From NCBI RefSeq assembly GCF_000003815.2, contig NC_049980.1:28199273-28263272 (forward strand): a DNA stretch of 64,000 bases, read 5' to 3'. Under the pieces are notes generated by a model. That model was given only the letters and a program-made list of their open reading frames with translations. It ran no database searches and had not been told where the DNA came from. The position numbers and the translations under genes were made by a program. The DNA comes from Branchiostoma floridae. Taxonomy: Eukaryota > Chordata > Leptocardii > Amphioxiformes > Branchiostomatidae. Shown one piece after another: positions 1 through 11,652 of the stretch (position 1 is its first letter; every line of letters begins with the position of its first letter).

Positions 1-2303
1 AATGTGGCATTAACTTATCAAGGTGGGATAGAAGGGATTCTGTCAGGATTTTACAGGTGCGTAACACTACACAGAGTGTGCACTTGTCTTGATATCTCTG
101 TGACGGTGTCAGTACTAAATGTACTAGCTGCTTTTATGTGTAATTCACTAATTGGCAGAGATTTCTTCGACAAATGGTGGAATCAGACACCTAGTAGTAG
201 TAAAAATTCTTATATTTAACATTTCCTTTCAATTGTCCTTGAAACATTTTGTCTTTGTTACTATGTAGATAAGACAAAATGCAGTTTATAACATTTACAT
301 CTTTAACTTAAGTTTAAGTTATAAAATGGCTGGCAATGTCAGGTTAATCTGTATAACAACGTTGTATCTTTTTCTACAAGTGTTTGAAAGATATATTGAT
401 TGATTGTTATATCAATATAACTTGCGTATTGTATCAGATTAAAGGTGTTAAATGGTGTTTACAATAGATACTAATTGCATGTTAAGCATGCCCACAAGTG
501 AACTTTAACCCAGCATGGGACTAGATCTGTGTTAAATACATGTAAGTTACTTTAGTTAGTAAAGTTGCTGGGTTGGATTTGGAAGTATGGGTAAAAGAAA
601 CTGTCTCTTTTGCCAGTTTCAGTTTTTTTTTTTCATCAATATATCAAGACAGATTGTATTGTAGATTTTAGTAACTTGAATCAGTAGTCTGAAGGAAAGT
701 CATACCTGTCGCGATGTCCCACTTGACCCTTTACAGACCCGAAAGGCACTTAGCAACTACATTGTACATGCAAATTTCCTGACGTGAAAATGATTTAGTG
801 TATATCTTGCCTTTGTTAAGATGTCCTTTTGGAGGTAGTAGAAGTAAATAAGCACTGTAAATCCTGGTGTGGATCAAACTTACAGTTTGTTCTCATGCAG
901 CAACATCAACTCTCCTAATTCTACCGGTTAGCATCAATACCCCACATGATGAAAAATACATGAACCTAACTTGATATAAAGGGCTGTACCAATGAAGCAT
1001 CAGCATCTATTTTTGACAACAATCTTGAGAAGGCGTCTATAACAATATCTTTTTATGTTGCCCCAGGTGATTATGGCACGCAATGGAATTATGAGAGTTG
1101 ATCTTAGTTATTACCTAGAGTACCGGTGTGACAGCGATCTCGCCCCCCCGTGATCTCGCCCCCCCGGGGGCGAAATCACTAGCGATCTCGCCCTCCCCGG
1201 CTAGTGATCTCGCCCCCCTACCTCGCCCCCCTTTAGCGATTTCGCCCCCCCCCCAAAAAAAACGGGTTTACATGACATTTTAGAAGTTGATTGGTATAAA
1301 TCACAAAATGCAGTTTCAGAATGATATAAGTACACGAGTTTGATACATAACTACATTCATAGTATCAATATTAACGTAATTACATGGTAATAAAATAGTT
1401 GAACTTGTTTCAGACAAGGAGGGTTGGGTCCCTTGTATTCCAATTATTGCATATACCTGAGTCTTGACATAAGATGTATTTCATTGTATTCACCTGTCCT
1501 CAAGCAACCTATATATCTCCAATATGAAGTCTCTACCATGAAGTGACCACAAAATAACTATGTAATGTCTTTATTAATTATGCAAATATTAGGTATTAAT
1601 TAGAATAACGCACATTTTGGTATATGCACCTGGCCAAGGGATATCTTCACCTCCAACATGACTGTTTTTTCTAGTATTTAGGAACTGATGCATTTACCCG
1701 TGTTTCTCAAGACTGGTACTTTACCAGTGTTTGTGTAGCATTTAGCAACTGTTACAGCTATATCAACTTGCTCGTAGATAGTGTTTATAATGAGAAACTA
1801 TTATTCACGTGTGTTTTTGTTAGAGCTTTGGAAATGTTTCCAGCACAAGAAAGAAAACACTGTGACAAATTGAAAACATATAGCTGACGTATTCCGTACC
1901 ATAGACGGTGTTGATTTATACGTTCGCAGTAGCACTGTTTTTATGCCACCTCAGCTGCAAAAATTGTCTTTTTCATTTCAATGTTATGTTTGCACCGAAC
2001 AATATAGTATCGACTTTCGAGGTATGACATCTTACGGTACGGTAATAAGGTGCCATATAGGTACCTGGTAACACACCATATACATTACTCCCCAGGTGCA
2101 GTATAGTGCCAGGTAGCGCACCTGTAATATGTAGTAACCAACTGTGTTTTTTTGGGGGGGGGGCGAAAACGCTAAAGGGGGGCGAAAACGCTAGTGATCT
2201 CGCCCCCCGGGGGGGCGAGATCACAGGGGGGGCGAGATCGCTGTCACACCGGTATACAAACAACAAACATGTAAGATATCTGTATTATGTTATCCTGACC
2301 CAC
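1..2303. other. Non-coding left flank
   Basis: No exon could be supported here. Short ORFs exist (for example 4-219 on +) but lack recognisable domains or splice context. A FAM81 5' UTR intron probably ends at 2304, because a TGACCCACAG acceptor precedes the FAM81 start exon; the matching upstream UTR exon was not found. The stretch 1121-2254 is a transposon-like element listed separately. Confidence 0.5.
1121..2254. mobile_element. ~1.13 kb element with ~65-bp GC-rich terminal inverted repeats
   Basis: The left end starts TACCGGTGTGACAGCGATCT and the right end is its near-exact reverse complement ending at 2254. Each arm also contains internal short palindromes built from GATCTCGCCCCCC / GGGGGGCGAGATC blocks, so each end can fold on itself. 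The interior is AT-rich with no transposase ORF, so this is a non-autonomous DNA transposon or foldback element. Family not identified. Confidence 0.75.
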
Positions 2304-2339
2304 AGGGTTCCTTGCGAGTGAAGGATAGTGAGCTCATCC

Positions 2340-5300
2340 ATGGCGAGGGCTTCTCCGTCCCGTCTGCCGGCGCTCCCTTCGGCCGAGGAGCGGGGCCTGG
2401 TTCCCGTACGCGGTGCCCGGAGCCCGCCCACGTTCCACCGGCTGGACGTGCTGGAGGACAGGCTGCTGCACCAGGTGGGATGAAGCTGTAGTGCAATTTA
2501 ACCCCTGCTTGGCCTACTGGGTCAGTTAGTCCTCACTCTTAGTGAGCAATTGAGCTGGTCTCAATCATGATGTTTCTCACCTAGGGAGAAGAGATGCTGT
2601 TACAGTTACAATGTAACCCGTAACCGTGAGTGGCCTTCGGGTTGCTCCTTGCAATGACCTTAACTTAAGTTCTTGTTACGTGGTGACCATTAAGTAAAGA
2701 ATTACCCTTGTAGATGGAGCCTTTCAGATAAAAGAGGACCTGATCATGTTTGTGCATGTATTTGTATTTGTGTGTGTATGTGGTGTGTGCCTGAATGTGT
2801 CAGACTCGATCTATGCTGTTACAAAATCCTGTATGTCCTAATCTACATCCCAGTCCCTTGCAGACCGAGCCTTTCGTATAGAGGCCTCAGGACCTGATCA
2901 TTTTTGTTTGTGCCTGTATGTGTGTTTGTGTGTGAGTGTGTATGTGGTGTGTGTGTGTCACAGTCTGCATGTGCTGCTGATGTGAATGGCCTAATCTGCA
3001 AGAGAAGACAACCCACTCCCTGGTAGACCAAGCGTCTATATTTAAGAAGACCTAATTATGTTTGTGCATGTATGTGTGTTTGTGTGTGAGTGTGTATGTG
3101 GTCTTTGTGTGCCACGGTCCCCATGTCTATAAACTGCCGTTACAAAATTGTATGTCCTAATCTACAGGAGAAGACGACCCAGTCCCTTGTAGACAGAGCC
3201 TTCCGTATTAAGGAGGACCTGATCATGCTTGTTTGTGCCTGTAACGTTATTTGTGTTTGTGTGTGTATGTGGTGTGTGTCTGAAATTGTGTCAGACTATA
3301 TAAACTGCTGTTACAAAAACTTGTATGTCCTAATCTACAGGAGAAGACGACCCAGTCCCTTGTAGACCGAGCCTTCCGTATAAAAGAGGACCTGATCGTA
3401 TTTGTTTGGGCCTGTATGTGTGTTTGTGTGTAGGTGGTGCGCATGTGTGTGTCACAGTCTGCATGTGTCTATAAACTGATGTTATTTCCAATTCTGCAGG
3501 AGAAGACGACCCAGTCCCTGGTGGACCGAGCCTTCCGTATTAAGGAGGACCTGATCGACAGTCTGAGTTTCACTAAGGGCACCCTGCAGGGGGAGCAGAC
3601 AGCCAGGCAGCTGCTGGAGGACCACATCAGGACCATCACTGTGGTGGTCAAGAGGCTCAGTAGGGAGATAGAGGTGGGGAAAATGCACCTTGTTACTGTA
3701 ACGGGGGCCGCCCTAAGACGGTCCCCGTCGTAAGACGGTACGGATTTTTTGCTGACCTTATTATCCATAAGTACACCGTGTTTATTGCCACTGACTATGC
3801 TGATTACAAAGGTAACTATACCACGTCCATGCACACAGATTTAATTTGCATTCCAAGTATACTTAAACATATTTACTTCATGTTTTTTTAAGAGCAGAAT
3901 TCTAACAGTAATGTTGACAGTGCTGAATCACTGCGGTCACCGGCCTCTGCGTATTGGCGGCTCGTGTCGCTAACTATACGAACTCATCCAAGCAGTCACA
4001 CAACTGCCATGATACACATAAATAAAGCTCCATAAAACACTATGAATATGGGTCTTCAAATGTTTGTTGAGTAGAAAACTAACCAAAAGGAAGCGACATA
4101 AACATTGCCACCATTGTACTCCCAAGGAAGTGTGGCCGTGAAGGTGGCAGACTAGAGAACGCTCCAAAGATTTATTTGACTGTAACAAATGATTCGTGCT
4201 GTCTATGAAAATAAGACTTGACAGAGAGATGTAGATGATATTTTCATATAATCAGACAGAGTTTTGTTGATGTTGGCGGTGTCGTTTTTTCGTAATGGTT
4301 TTTTTAGTCGGGCATTCACAATCAGTGCATTCAGCCCATTGCCCGTAAAACATCAGCTGGATTGTTCTAGGTACAGCCTTCCTCATGTGAGACAAGAAGT
4401 ACATACAGTCACGATTTTACTGTCAAAAGAAAGCTAAAATATCATACTATTAATTTTTTCTGTGTACTTAGATTTACCACTTACTTCGAAAGAGAGCAAA
4501 ATATAAAAAAAAAGCGTGCCGAGTTAGGCACACTGTCCAGCGTAGCACAAAATTGGAAGGTTACATACACGAAATTGTCTCTCAGTGTTTGCCGCTTGTA
4601 ACATGCAGCGCGAAAGGTTCATGAACCACATGAATGCATTTCTTATTCAAGTATGTTGTTCAAATCTATGAGTAAAAAATTCAGTCATCAAAATTTGACC
4701 ACTCTCAGGCAACTAGCGATGGAGCGCCATGAGTTTGAGCGCAAGAAAAAGCGCACCGTGTTGGGGCACCTCCCGTTACAGTTAGTTACTGACCGCATTT
4801 ATGGATGGCACGCTTGTTACTGACCACATCAGAACCATCACTGTGGTGGTGAAGAGGCTGAGCAGGGAGATAGAGGTGGGGAAAATGCACCTTGTTACTG
4901 TACAACCGGTCATTGAAACTATACCTGCTTTGTGTACAGTCTGTCACTGACTCGTGTACCAAGACTGCATGGACATGCTTAGCTTTTGCTGACCACTTGA
5001 AGTTAAAGGCACTGCCGTTCAATGAAATAAGTACTGTTGGGAGATTGAGGTAACATCTATTCACATATTTCAGCCAAGTCACAAAGGAGGCCATGTTGTG
5101 AAAACTTCCTCTAACCTATCTGCTTGTCTGCACACCAGGTGCTGGAGGACCAGATCAAGGCAAAGGAGTCGGAGATCCAAGGCACCAACATCACAGCCAA
5201 GAACCTGGAGTTCCAGCATGTGGCAGGGGTCGGCGACCTCAGGGGCAGGGTCGCCAGGTCAGTCACTTCTCTTTATAATGTTTGCTTGGGCCATACTGAC

Positions 5301-8190
5301 TTCTTAATTTTATGGCTGACATCCGAGTGCGCATTGATTTTCGACCGTTCTAAAAAAAATTCGGGCCACATGGTCCAGTAGCATACAAGTGGCTTTTCTT
5401 TTCCAAGAGAAACTTTATGTATAGTCTAGCTGTTTTCATACTGATTTATGATGAAAAAGGTCAGACTCTGGGGATAACATAATTTGTTCCAAAGTGCTGA
5501 AGGAACCATCCAAAAAAAAACCTGTCAGACATCTTACCATGTCTTATAAGTTTCATTATTTTTATGTATTTATATCACAGTGTTTGATATGAGTATTGGG
5601 TTTGTTATAATTTTGATGTTGTGTTGTCTATTTTAGTTGTGGTGCCTTCATTGCCCAAATGGCTAATGTACATGTACAATGTAGTTGCCCAGTACAATAA
5701 ATAATAATTTAGTTTTGCGGTTCTTAAATTTTGACACGTACATAACATATGGACATTGGTAACACCAAATCCGTTTGTATTTTTTGGCGCACCTTTGACA
5801 GATAAGTCGATGAAATGTATCAGGGATAGGTATGAAAAATGTACATGCCTTTCCCAAACGCACAATGATGGGGGCATGGTGGGTTTTGAACAAGGGACCT
5901 CTAGATTCTGAGCCCAACACTATACCAGTCACTCCACTCACAACACCTGGTCACTTGACCAGTACATGATACATTATTTGACTATGTGTTAAGTAAATAT
6001 CCCCACTTTAGACACTTGAACAGTAAAGAGAAATTTATATTCCTGACAGCTTTTGATAAACCAACTCTAACCAACCATACAGCTAGCTACATTTATGCAA
6101 TTACCAAGAAGCGAAAGGAAGTCGAATGTCCTAGAATAGATAAGACGCACATCTGCATATATAGATGCGTATGATTGTTTCCATTGTTACATATATGTGA
6201 TTCTTACCGTGTGACCTGTACTTAGCCCAGTGGGGCAAAAATGTGAAATAAAGGTCTTCATTCATTAAAAGACCATTTTTCGCCTTTCTGCTGCAGATGC
6301 GATGCCTCTATCGCCCGCCTGGCTGCGGACCTGCGCACAGTATCAGAGTCTCTCCAGGCTGTGCACAGGGAACAGGCTAACAGCAGCGCCATGCTGAGGA
6401 ACAAGCTCGACAGGCTGGAGCAATCGGTAGGAACAATCATGTTTCTTTCTCTTTTCTAAGTGTCAAAACAGGGTTTCATGAAGGGGTTTCAGAGTGTTAG
6501 AGTCTCTCCAGGCGGTGCACAGGGAACAGGCTAACAGCAGCGCCATGCTGAGGAACAAGCTGGACAGGCTGGAGCAGTCGGTAGGAGACTTTTACAGGAT
6601 TTCTTTCTGTGTCAGAACAGGGTTTCATGAAGCTTACTGTCTGAGCTGAGAAATAGGCTTGGTTGTCAGTCAGGAATACACATGATTCAACTCTTGTTCT
6701 GAAGCAGACTTGAAAGCATGGACAGGGTGTTGATGGTTATTCCATCATGTATTGGAATCCTAAGGAGAGGAATAAAGTCACATCCTTGCAGTCTCTGTCT
6801 TCTGGCCTCATCTTATCTGCATCAATGACCTTGACCTGAGCTTTCATGAATAAACAAAGGTTCAAACACACAAAGAAACACAGGTCCATAACAATGGATA
6901 AATGCTTGAATCATTTGCTTCGTACAATCATGTACTTCCATCTGTTCTCCCAGACCAGCGAGTTGAACAGCAGCCTGGGTAAGACAGCGACGGAGCAGAG
7001 CTCCAAACTGAAGATTAATGCTTGAATCATTTGCTTTGTTAAGTTTGTACAATCCTGTACTTCAATCTGTTCTCCCAGACCAGCGAGTTGAACAGCAGCC
7101 TGGGTAAGACAGCCACAGAGCAGAGCTCCAAACTGAAGGAGGTTGAGGGACAGAACAGCAGCCAGCTGGCCCTGCTGGACTCCAGAACCCGCGGGCTGGT
7201 GGAGGACATCCGATCCTCCATCGCCTCCAACCACCGGTACTCGGAGGGGGAGAGGGAGCGGCTGGAGCACCACCTGCTGAACAGGATCGAGCTGTCGCAC
7301 CACGCTAGGGACGTCAGACAGGTGGGGTATTCATGATAGTAGTAAACATGTTGTTGTACATTCATGCCCTATGGGGCTAAGTACAGACCTGGTATACACA
7401 TAGGAATTTGCAGTTGTAATTAAGCACTTGTAGTGTCTGGACTGCTAAAGAATCTAAAACATGGGTTCTAAAACCAGATTTCTTGCTAGTTACTGTTAGA
7501 GGAGGATCTTTTTCTCACAATAGCATACCATTATCCAGAAGGGGCCACTTCATCAGACAGTCCTAAAATAAAAGATGCTTGTGTTATATGTACACAAAGA
7601 CTTGACTACCTCTCTAAAAGGAACACCTGGCCATGGAGATCATTTTTTTATGGTCCCTTAAGTAATTATCCCACATGGACACAAGTCCTGTCCTCATAGA
7701 CCAGATTTTATCAGTCCCCTGAGTGGTTTTCTCTGGCAGGTTTGAGAGTATGTTGGGCATGGATTTGAGACTGTGTTAAATAAATGTTACGTAAACAGCT
7801 ACTGTCATAAGACTGCAAAGCTGTATATTGCACTGCAAAAAAAAACTTTCTACAAATCTTGTTTTCCAGGCACAATTTGAGAAGAGAGTAGAGGACAAAA
7901 TCGACAAGTTGGCCACGCGGCTGAACAAGCTTGAGGAGGAGGTCTTGCGCCAGGCTGAGCGCGCCAAGGCCGACACGTTCGCCCAGACCACCAAGACTCG
8001 CATGGACCGCCTGGAGAGGCTGCAGAGAGAGGAGGTGGAGAAGCTGCGAGCGGAGCTGCACCACGGGTTTAAGGACGTGCACCACAGCATGAGCTCCATG
8101 AGATCTGTGATGGACGGAAAGAGAGAGCTGCTGAAGGAGGAGCTGCAGAAGGAGCTCGGCCAGGTCAGGAAGATGGTGGTGCTCATCTAA
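2340..8190 (+). CDS. FAM81A: FAM81-family coiled-coil protein (FAM81A-like)
   Basis: Six coding exons: 2340-2474, 3500-3673, 5139-5257, 6297-6426, 7079-7321 and 7870-8190. All junctions are GT/AG and the frame is kept, giving 373 aa; vertebrate FAM81A is about the same length (from memory). The ATG at 2340 has a good context (CCATGG) and lies just after a probable UTR acceptor. Family-like stretches include RLDVLEDRLLHQ (about 34-45), LVDRAFRIKEDLIDSL (exon 2), DLRGRVARCDASIARL (exon 3/4 junction) and the C-terminal region with GFKDVHHSMSSMRSV. The protein is almost entirely heptad-rich helix with no signal peptide or TM segment, so it is cytosolic. Vertebrate members are linked to neuronal tissue, but the molecular role is poorly known. 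It is convergent with PIGO. Vertebrates have FAM81A and FAM81B; this could be the single ancestral copy. Exons 2, 4 and 5 have partial copies in the flanking introns. Confidence 0.9.
2700..3499 (+). repeat. Tandem array of partial FAM81 exon 2 copies with GT-rich spacer
   Basis: Intron 1 carries about five imperfect copies (about 150-180 bp apart) of the 3' splice site plus the first half of exon 2. They are seen near 2711, 2857, 3020, 3169 and 3345, before the true exon at 3500. The better copies keep CTACAG followed by GAGAAGACGACCCAGTCCC and run to the codons for EDLI. They then turn into a GTGTGT-rich spacer instead of completing the exon. No copy has the second half or a donor, so they are decoy acceptors and not mutually exclusive exons. 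Confidence 0.85.
3695..4782. mobile_element. ~1.09 kb inverted-repeat element in FAM81 intron 2
   Basis: The left boundary reads ACTGTAACGGGGGCCGCCC and the right boundary GGGGCACCTCCCGTTACAGT, an imperfect terminal inverted repeat of about 18 bp. It begins 21 nt past the exon 2 donor. The displaced copy of this intron start at 4822-4902 lacks the element, which helps place the left border. No transposase ORF is visible. Confidence 0.6.
4822..4902 (+). repeat. Displaced copy of FAM81 exon 2 3' half plus donor
   Basis: The sequence repeats 3619-3700: codons for DHIRTITVVVKRLSREIE followed by the same GTGGGGAAAATGCACC intron start. There is no upstream acceptor, so it is probably not spliced in. 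Together with the array at 2700-3499 it shows exon 2 duplicated in two separate halves. Confidence 0.8.
5735..5950 (-). mobile_element. tRNA-derived SINE (minus strand) in FAM81 intron 3
   Basis: Read on the minus strand, a tRNA-like head (box B-like GGTCCCTTGTTCAAAACCC) is followed by a body containing ATCTGTCAAAGGTGCGCCAA and ACGGATTTGGTG. The same body, with the same order of motifs, follows the tRNA-like head at 57218-57431 on the plus strand. Two copies of one SINE family are therefore present; this one is more decayed. Confidence 0.65.
6495..6600 (+). repeat. Partial duplicate of FAM81 exon 4 (3' part plus donor)
   Basis: This segment repeats the 3' two thirds of exon 4 (6340-6426), from the codons for VSESLQAVHREQ to RLEQS and the GGTAGGA donor. 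It has no convincing acceptor of its own. The only substitutions seen are a few scattered differences, so the duplication looks recent. Confidence 0.8.
6902..7018 (+). repeat. Partial duplicate of FAM81 exon 5 (acceptor plus 5' part)
   Basis: A ~117-bp tandem duplication: 6902-7018 repeats 7019-7136, comprising the pyrimidine tract, TCTCCCAG acceptor and the first ~55 nt of exon 5 (codons for TSELNSSLGKTATEQSSKLK). The upstream copy runs into ATTAATGCTTGAATC, which begins the next unit, so splicing to it would reach a stop (TGA) almost at once. Confidence 0.85.
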
Positions 8191-8261
8191 CAGAAGGATC
8201 GATGTTTTTTTTAATTTGGCGTATTATTTGCCCATACTTACCCAATCTTTGAGTAATCTTC

Positions 8262-8525
8262 AAGCTGGTGTGTTACGCCAAAGGGCGGTAGTACCGGCTG
8301 TATAGATAAAGATACATCCAGAATGAGGCTGTTTTACGTGCTTGAGGTACCTCCTCGAGCACGGGACCCCCGTTTTACGTCCTTTCCAAAAGACGAATTC
8401 GTGAATTCTTGGCTGGGCTACAGCATCCGGTCACCTTGGTGGTCTCCCAACCAAGTACTGACTGGACAGCACGTTGCTTAACTTCGGAGATTGATGGGAT
8501 CACTGAGCAACACCACAGTGACCGA
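8262..8525 (-). mobile_element. 5S rRNA-derived (SINE3-type) SINE
   Basis: Read on the minus strand, about 8515 to 8405 matches the 3' half of 5S rRNA: GATCCCATCAATCTCCGAAG, TTAAGCAACG, then AGTACTTGGTTGGGAGACC and GGATGCTGTAG. The rest of the element ends in GCCGGTACTACCGCCCTTTG and GCGTAACACACCAGCTTG. That tail recurs at 45748-45813 without the 5S head, so it is a family tail. The 5S-like part is diverged and truncated, so it is not a functional 5S gene. Confidence 0.75.
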
Positions 8526-11500
8526 TAATGGATTTATGTCACCTTTGATTTAATAAGAATATGATGTTAGATGAAAGACAACAGAGTACACATTACATAA
8601 ACTGTTGGCTGATGTTCAGTTTTTGTTGTACGGTCACAGCCTCTGGTGGAAAGGATATGAAATCCCTTACTCTAGAATTCATTTTGAATGAAACTTCTCT
8701 ATTTATAGTAACACTGGCATGAAGGAAACCCTACATTTCAACTCATTATTGGATATACAATGGAATTTTTTTTGCGTGATATTCCTAACATGATTTTATA
8801 GCCAGAGATATATTTGACTATATACTTAAAGAATGACCGCTATAATTACATTTATATGTACAGTTGAAGAGTAATTCTGTGTGTTAATCTTCTTTCTGAT
8901 GTTATTGTACAAATGTTAATGCTCTGCCATTTTTTTATTTTTGAGACAACTGTTGTAGAGAAAGTTCAAGCATTGGTTTTGAGTGTAAAACAATATCTAT
9001 AGGAATATAGTCACATGAAAACTCAGAACGAATCATAATGATTATACTATAATTATAGTTCAATAAGTCAATGAAAGTATGTAATCTATTTTTCTGTAAT
9101 ATTCATGTCAACAAAGAACATGATACATTATAAAATACATATAGAATTAAGATTTGCTTGGAGGCATTGACTAAATTTGTACTGCATTTGATCGTCTCAA
9201 AGTAGAGAAAAATATTTTTATGTGTTGATGAAAATATGTGCCTTCGTTTCTCGTTAATCTGTATCTTATAATGTAGACAAGGACGGGTGTACATGTACAA
9301 TGTCATGTATATAGGACCACATGTTGTACATATTATATTCTGTGGAACAGAATTCATTGTCAAACCTTAAGTAGGTTTTCCCTTTGATTCTATTTTTGAT
9401 ATCATTAGTGTTTAAATTGTTTTTTGACTTGCCTGAGCTTGGTGGCTAAAGTAGTACCTTAATACTTTCCTGGAATAATTCTATCAGGTCTTAAAATCAC
9501 AGGGTAAAAAGGTTATCAATACAAACCAAGGATTATTATATAATATCGTTTTGATGTTTTGTTCAGTCATGGAAGGACGTAAAATTTATTCTATGCAACA
9601 GGCTTCAAGGTATTTTCTATGATAATATCAGTGAACTTACATTTGCTGCTTTCTCATGCATTTTCTTTACTATGTTATGTAACAATATTCTATTCTATGA
9701 AAGAAACAAAGACCCTTTTATAACTACTTAAACCGTGTGCTTTTATTTCTGGATTACACGCGTGATTTCTGCATTGACTACATTCCCTTCTGTACACAAT
9801 CATAAGTTCATTCTGTAGAAATCTCTCAACATCTGTGTGCTAGAAGCACATTTTCCATCAAGACAGACACAGAAATATTACAAAAAAACGTCAACATTCA
9901 AACATTCCTTCAATATATACACTTACGTTGATCATTGAAGCATCAAATTTTGTAGAACTGAGACACAGACCACTTCTCACGGTGACAGATGCCTGTATTG
10001 GCCAATATGTACAGTTTAACACTCAGTTCACACATCATAGTATTACTTAGAAGCAAAACATTTTAGCAAGCTTGCTCGTATATGTGGTACACATTTTAAA
10101 TGTGATTGTAATCAATGCAAGAACACCTAAAACACATAATATATAGTACTCTAAATAGAAGAGCACTTGCTAGACATCTTTTAATTACCATTAGACTAAA
10201 ATACTACACACCTCTACTGTATGTATTTGTACAATGAGGACAGTAGTGATCTGTACATGTGTGCTTGAAACTTCCAAGTGTTATTCTCTCCATATACATA
10301 ATCATTAATCACTTTCCTTTCTGTTCAGCGGTCAGATTTTTCAACTGGTTTTAAACCAAACGTAGACAGCACACCTCAAGTGCTTTTATATCTCTCATTA
10401 TGCCATAATGTAGTATTATGCATTTAACATTTAGTACCAATGCTCAACAAGATACTATTCATATTCACAACTGCCTGACCAAACCTACCGGTAGGTACAT
10501 GTGACAGGTTATAAATACAATTGTGTACAGATGGCAGTTAATATAATAATGTGAATGACAATATACAGAACATTGTATTTTGCGAGCGCAATGCAGAAGC
10601 GCTTTGGCATACACATGATATACATGATATAAACGCAAGACCTGAATTCCTACAGGACATTGTACAGTTCCTGGGTAAGAAATAATAATTCACAGGCCCT
10701 TGACATATGTTGCTGAGGTCAACTAAATGTAATATTAGAAATTAGTTTGGGACCCTATTTCCAATGATTTCCAATATTCCCAATCACATTTGATACACAA
10801 ACTAATACCGTACATTTGAAACAAAAAAGATCAGATGGCTTGGTGTAACATGTACTAGTAAGTATCTGAATCAAATACACATGCATACATGTATTCAAAC
10901 AATTTAGTAGATATTTCTAAACTGTACATTTACTCCTGAATTCATCTGCAGAATTAATTCCGTAGTTGGAATTCTCGGTCACAAAATATCTGCTGACAAC
11001 ACAATCATACATAACAACCATGAGAAGGGGATTCATCATGGGTTTGCATCAAATACTTCTGGGGCATCACTAGGATTTATTTTGATTACATCTTTCCTTT
11101 TACTATGGAGGAACTATGAATTGATTCTGCACAGCGATTTTGCCAAAACGTCTATTGGATAACTGGCTGGTTGGTGAACAGCATAAGTTAGGAAGTTATG
11201 AATGGATTTCTGTTGTATTTTAACTAAGGGCTTTACACACACTCACAATGTAGTCCAGATGCCTATCAGCCGCCTATGTCCATCCTTTGATTTTTTTCTG
11301 GGGTCCAATGTTGTAAATTTTTGTTGTTTAAAGCTTACAAAAATAGTTTTTTTTTTCATCAATTTCATGTCGTGAAATTCCTATTTTCTGTGCGAACAGG
11401 TTGACATTTTTTGTCAGTCCCAACAAGCAAATTTCTGTCCTGGGACAGAGGAAGGGCTCTTGGAGACAGCCCTAGTGCTAACCTTTTCAGTTCTGAGGGA

Positions 11501-11652
11501 GTGAATTTGGGAGCCCCTGGTAAACTGAATAGGACAGCCCCCAAGATTTACACAAGTTGCTTTCACAACTGTGTGGCCCAAGTGCTATAGAAGCAGAGAT
11601 GGGCACTGCCATCCACACCACAAGGCGTGGGTAGAATTTTGATTTTAAAAAG
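8526..11652. other. Convergent 3' intergenic region between FAM81 and PIGO
   Basis: AT-rich sequence without supportable exons. It must contain the 3' UTRs and poly(A) sites of FAM81 (+) and PIGO (-). A minus-strand AATAAA lies at about 9742-9747 and could end a long PIGO 3' UTR, but several AT-rich alternatives exist and I cannot choose between them. Confidence 0.5.

Noticed and set aside
4..219. 71-codon ORF at the left edge
   Set aside because: No domain, poor splice context and ordinary composition; not supportable as an exon.
8405..8515. 5S rRNA gene
   Set aside because: Only the 3' half is recognisable, it is diverged, and it is fused to a tail that occurs elsewhere; a SINE explains it better.
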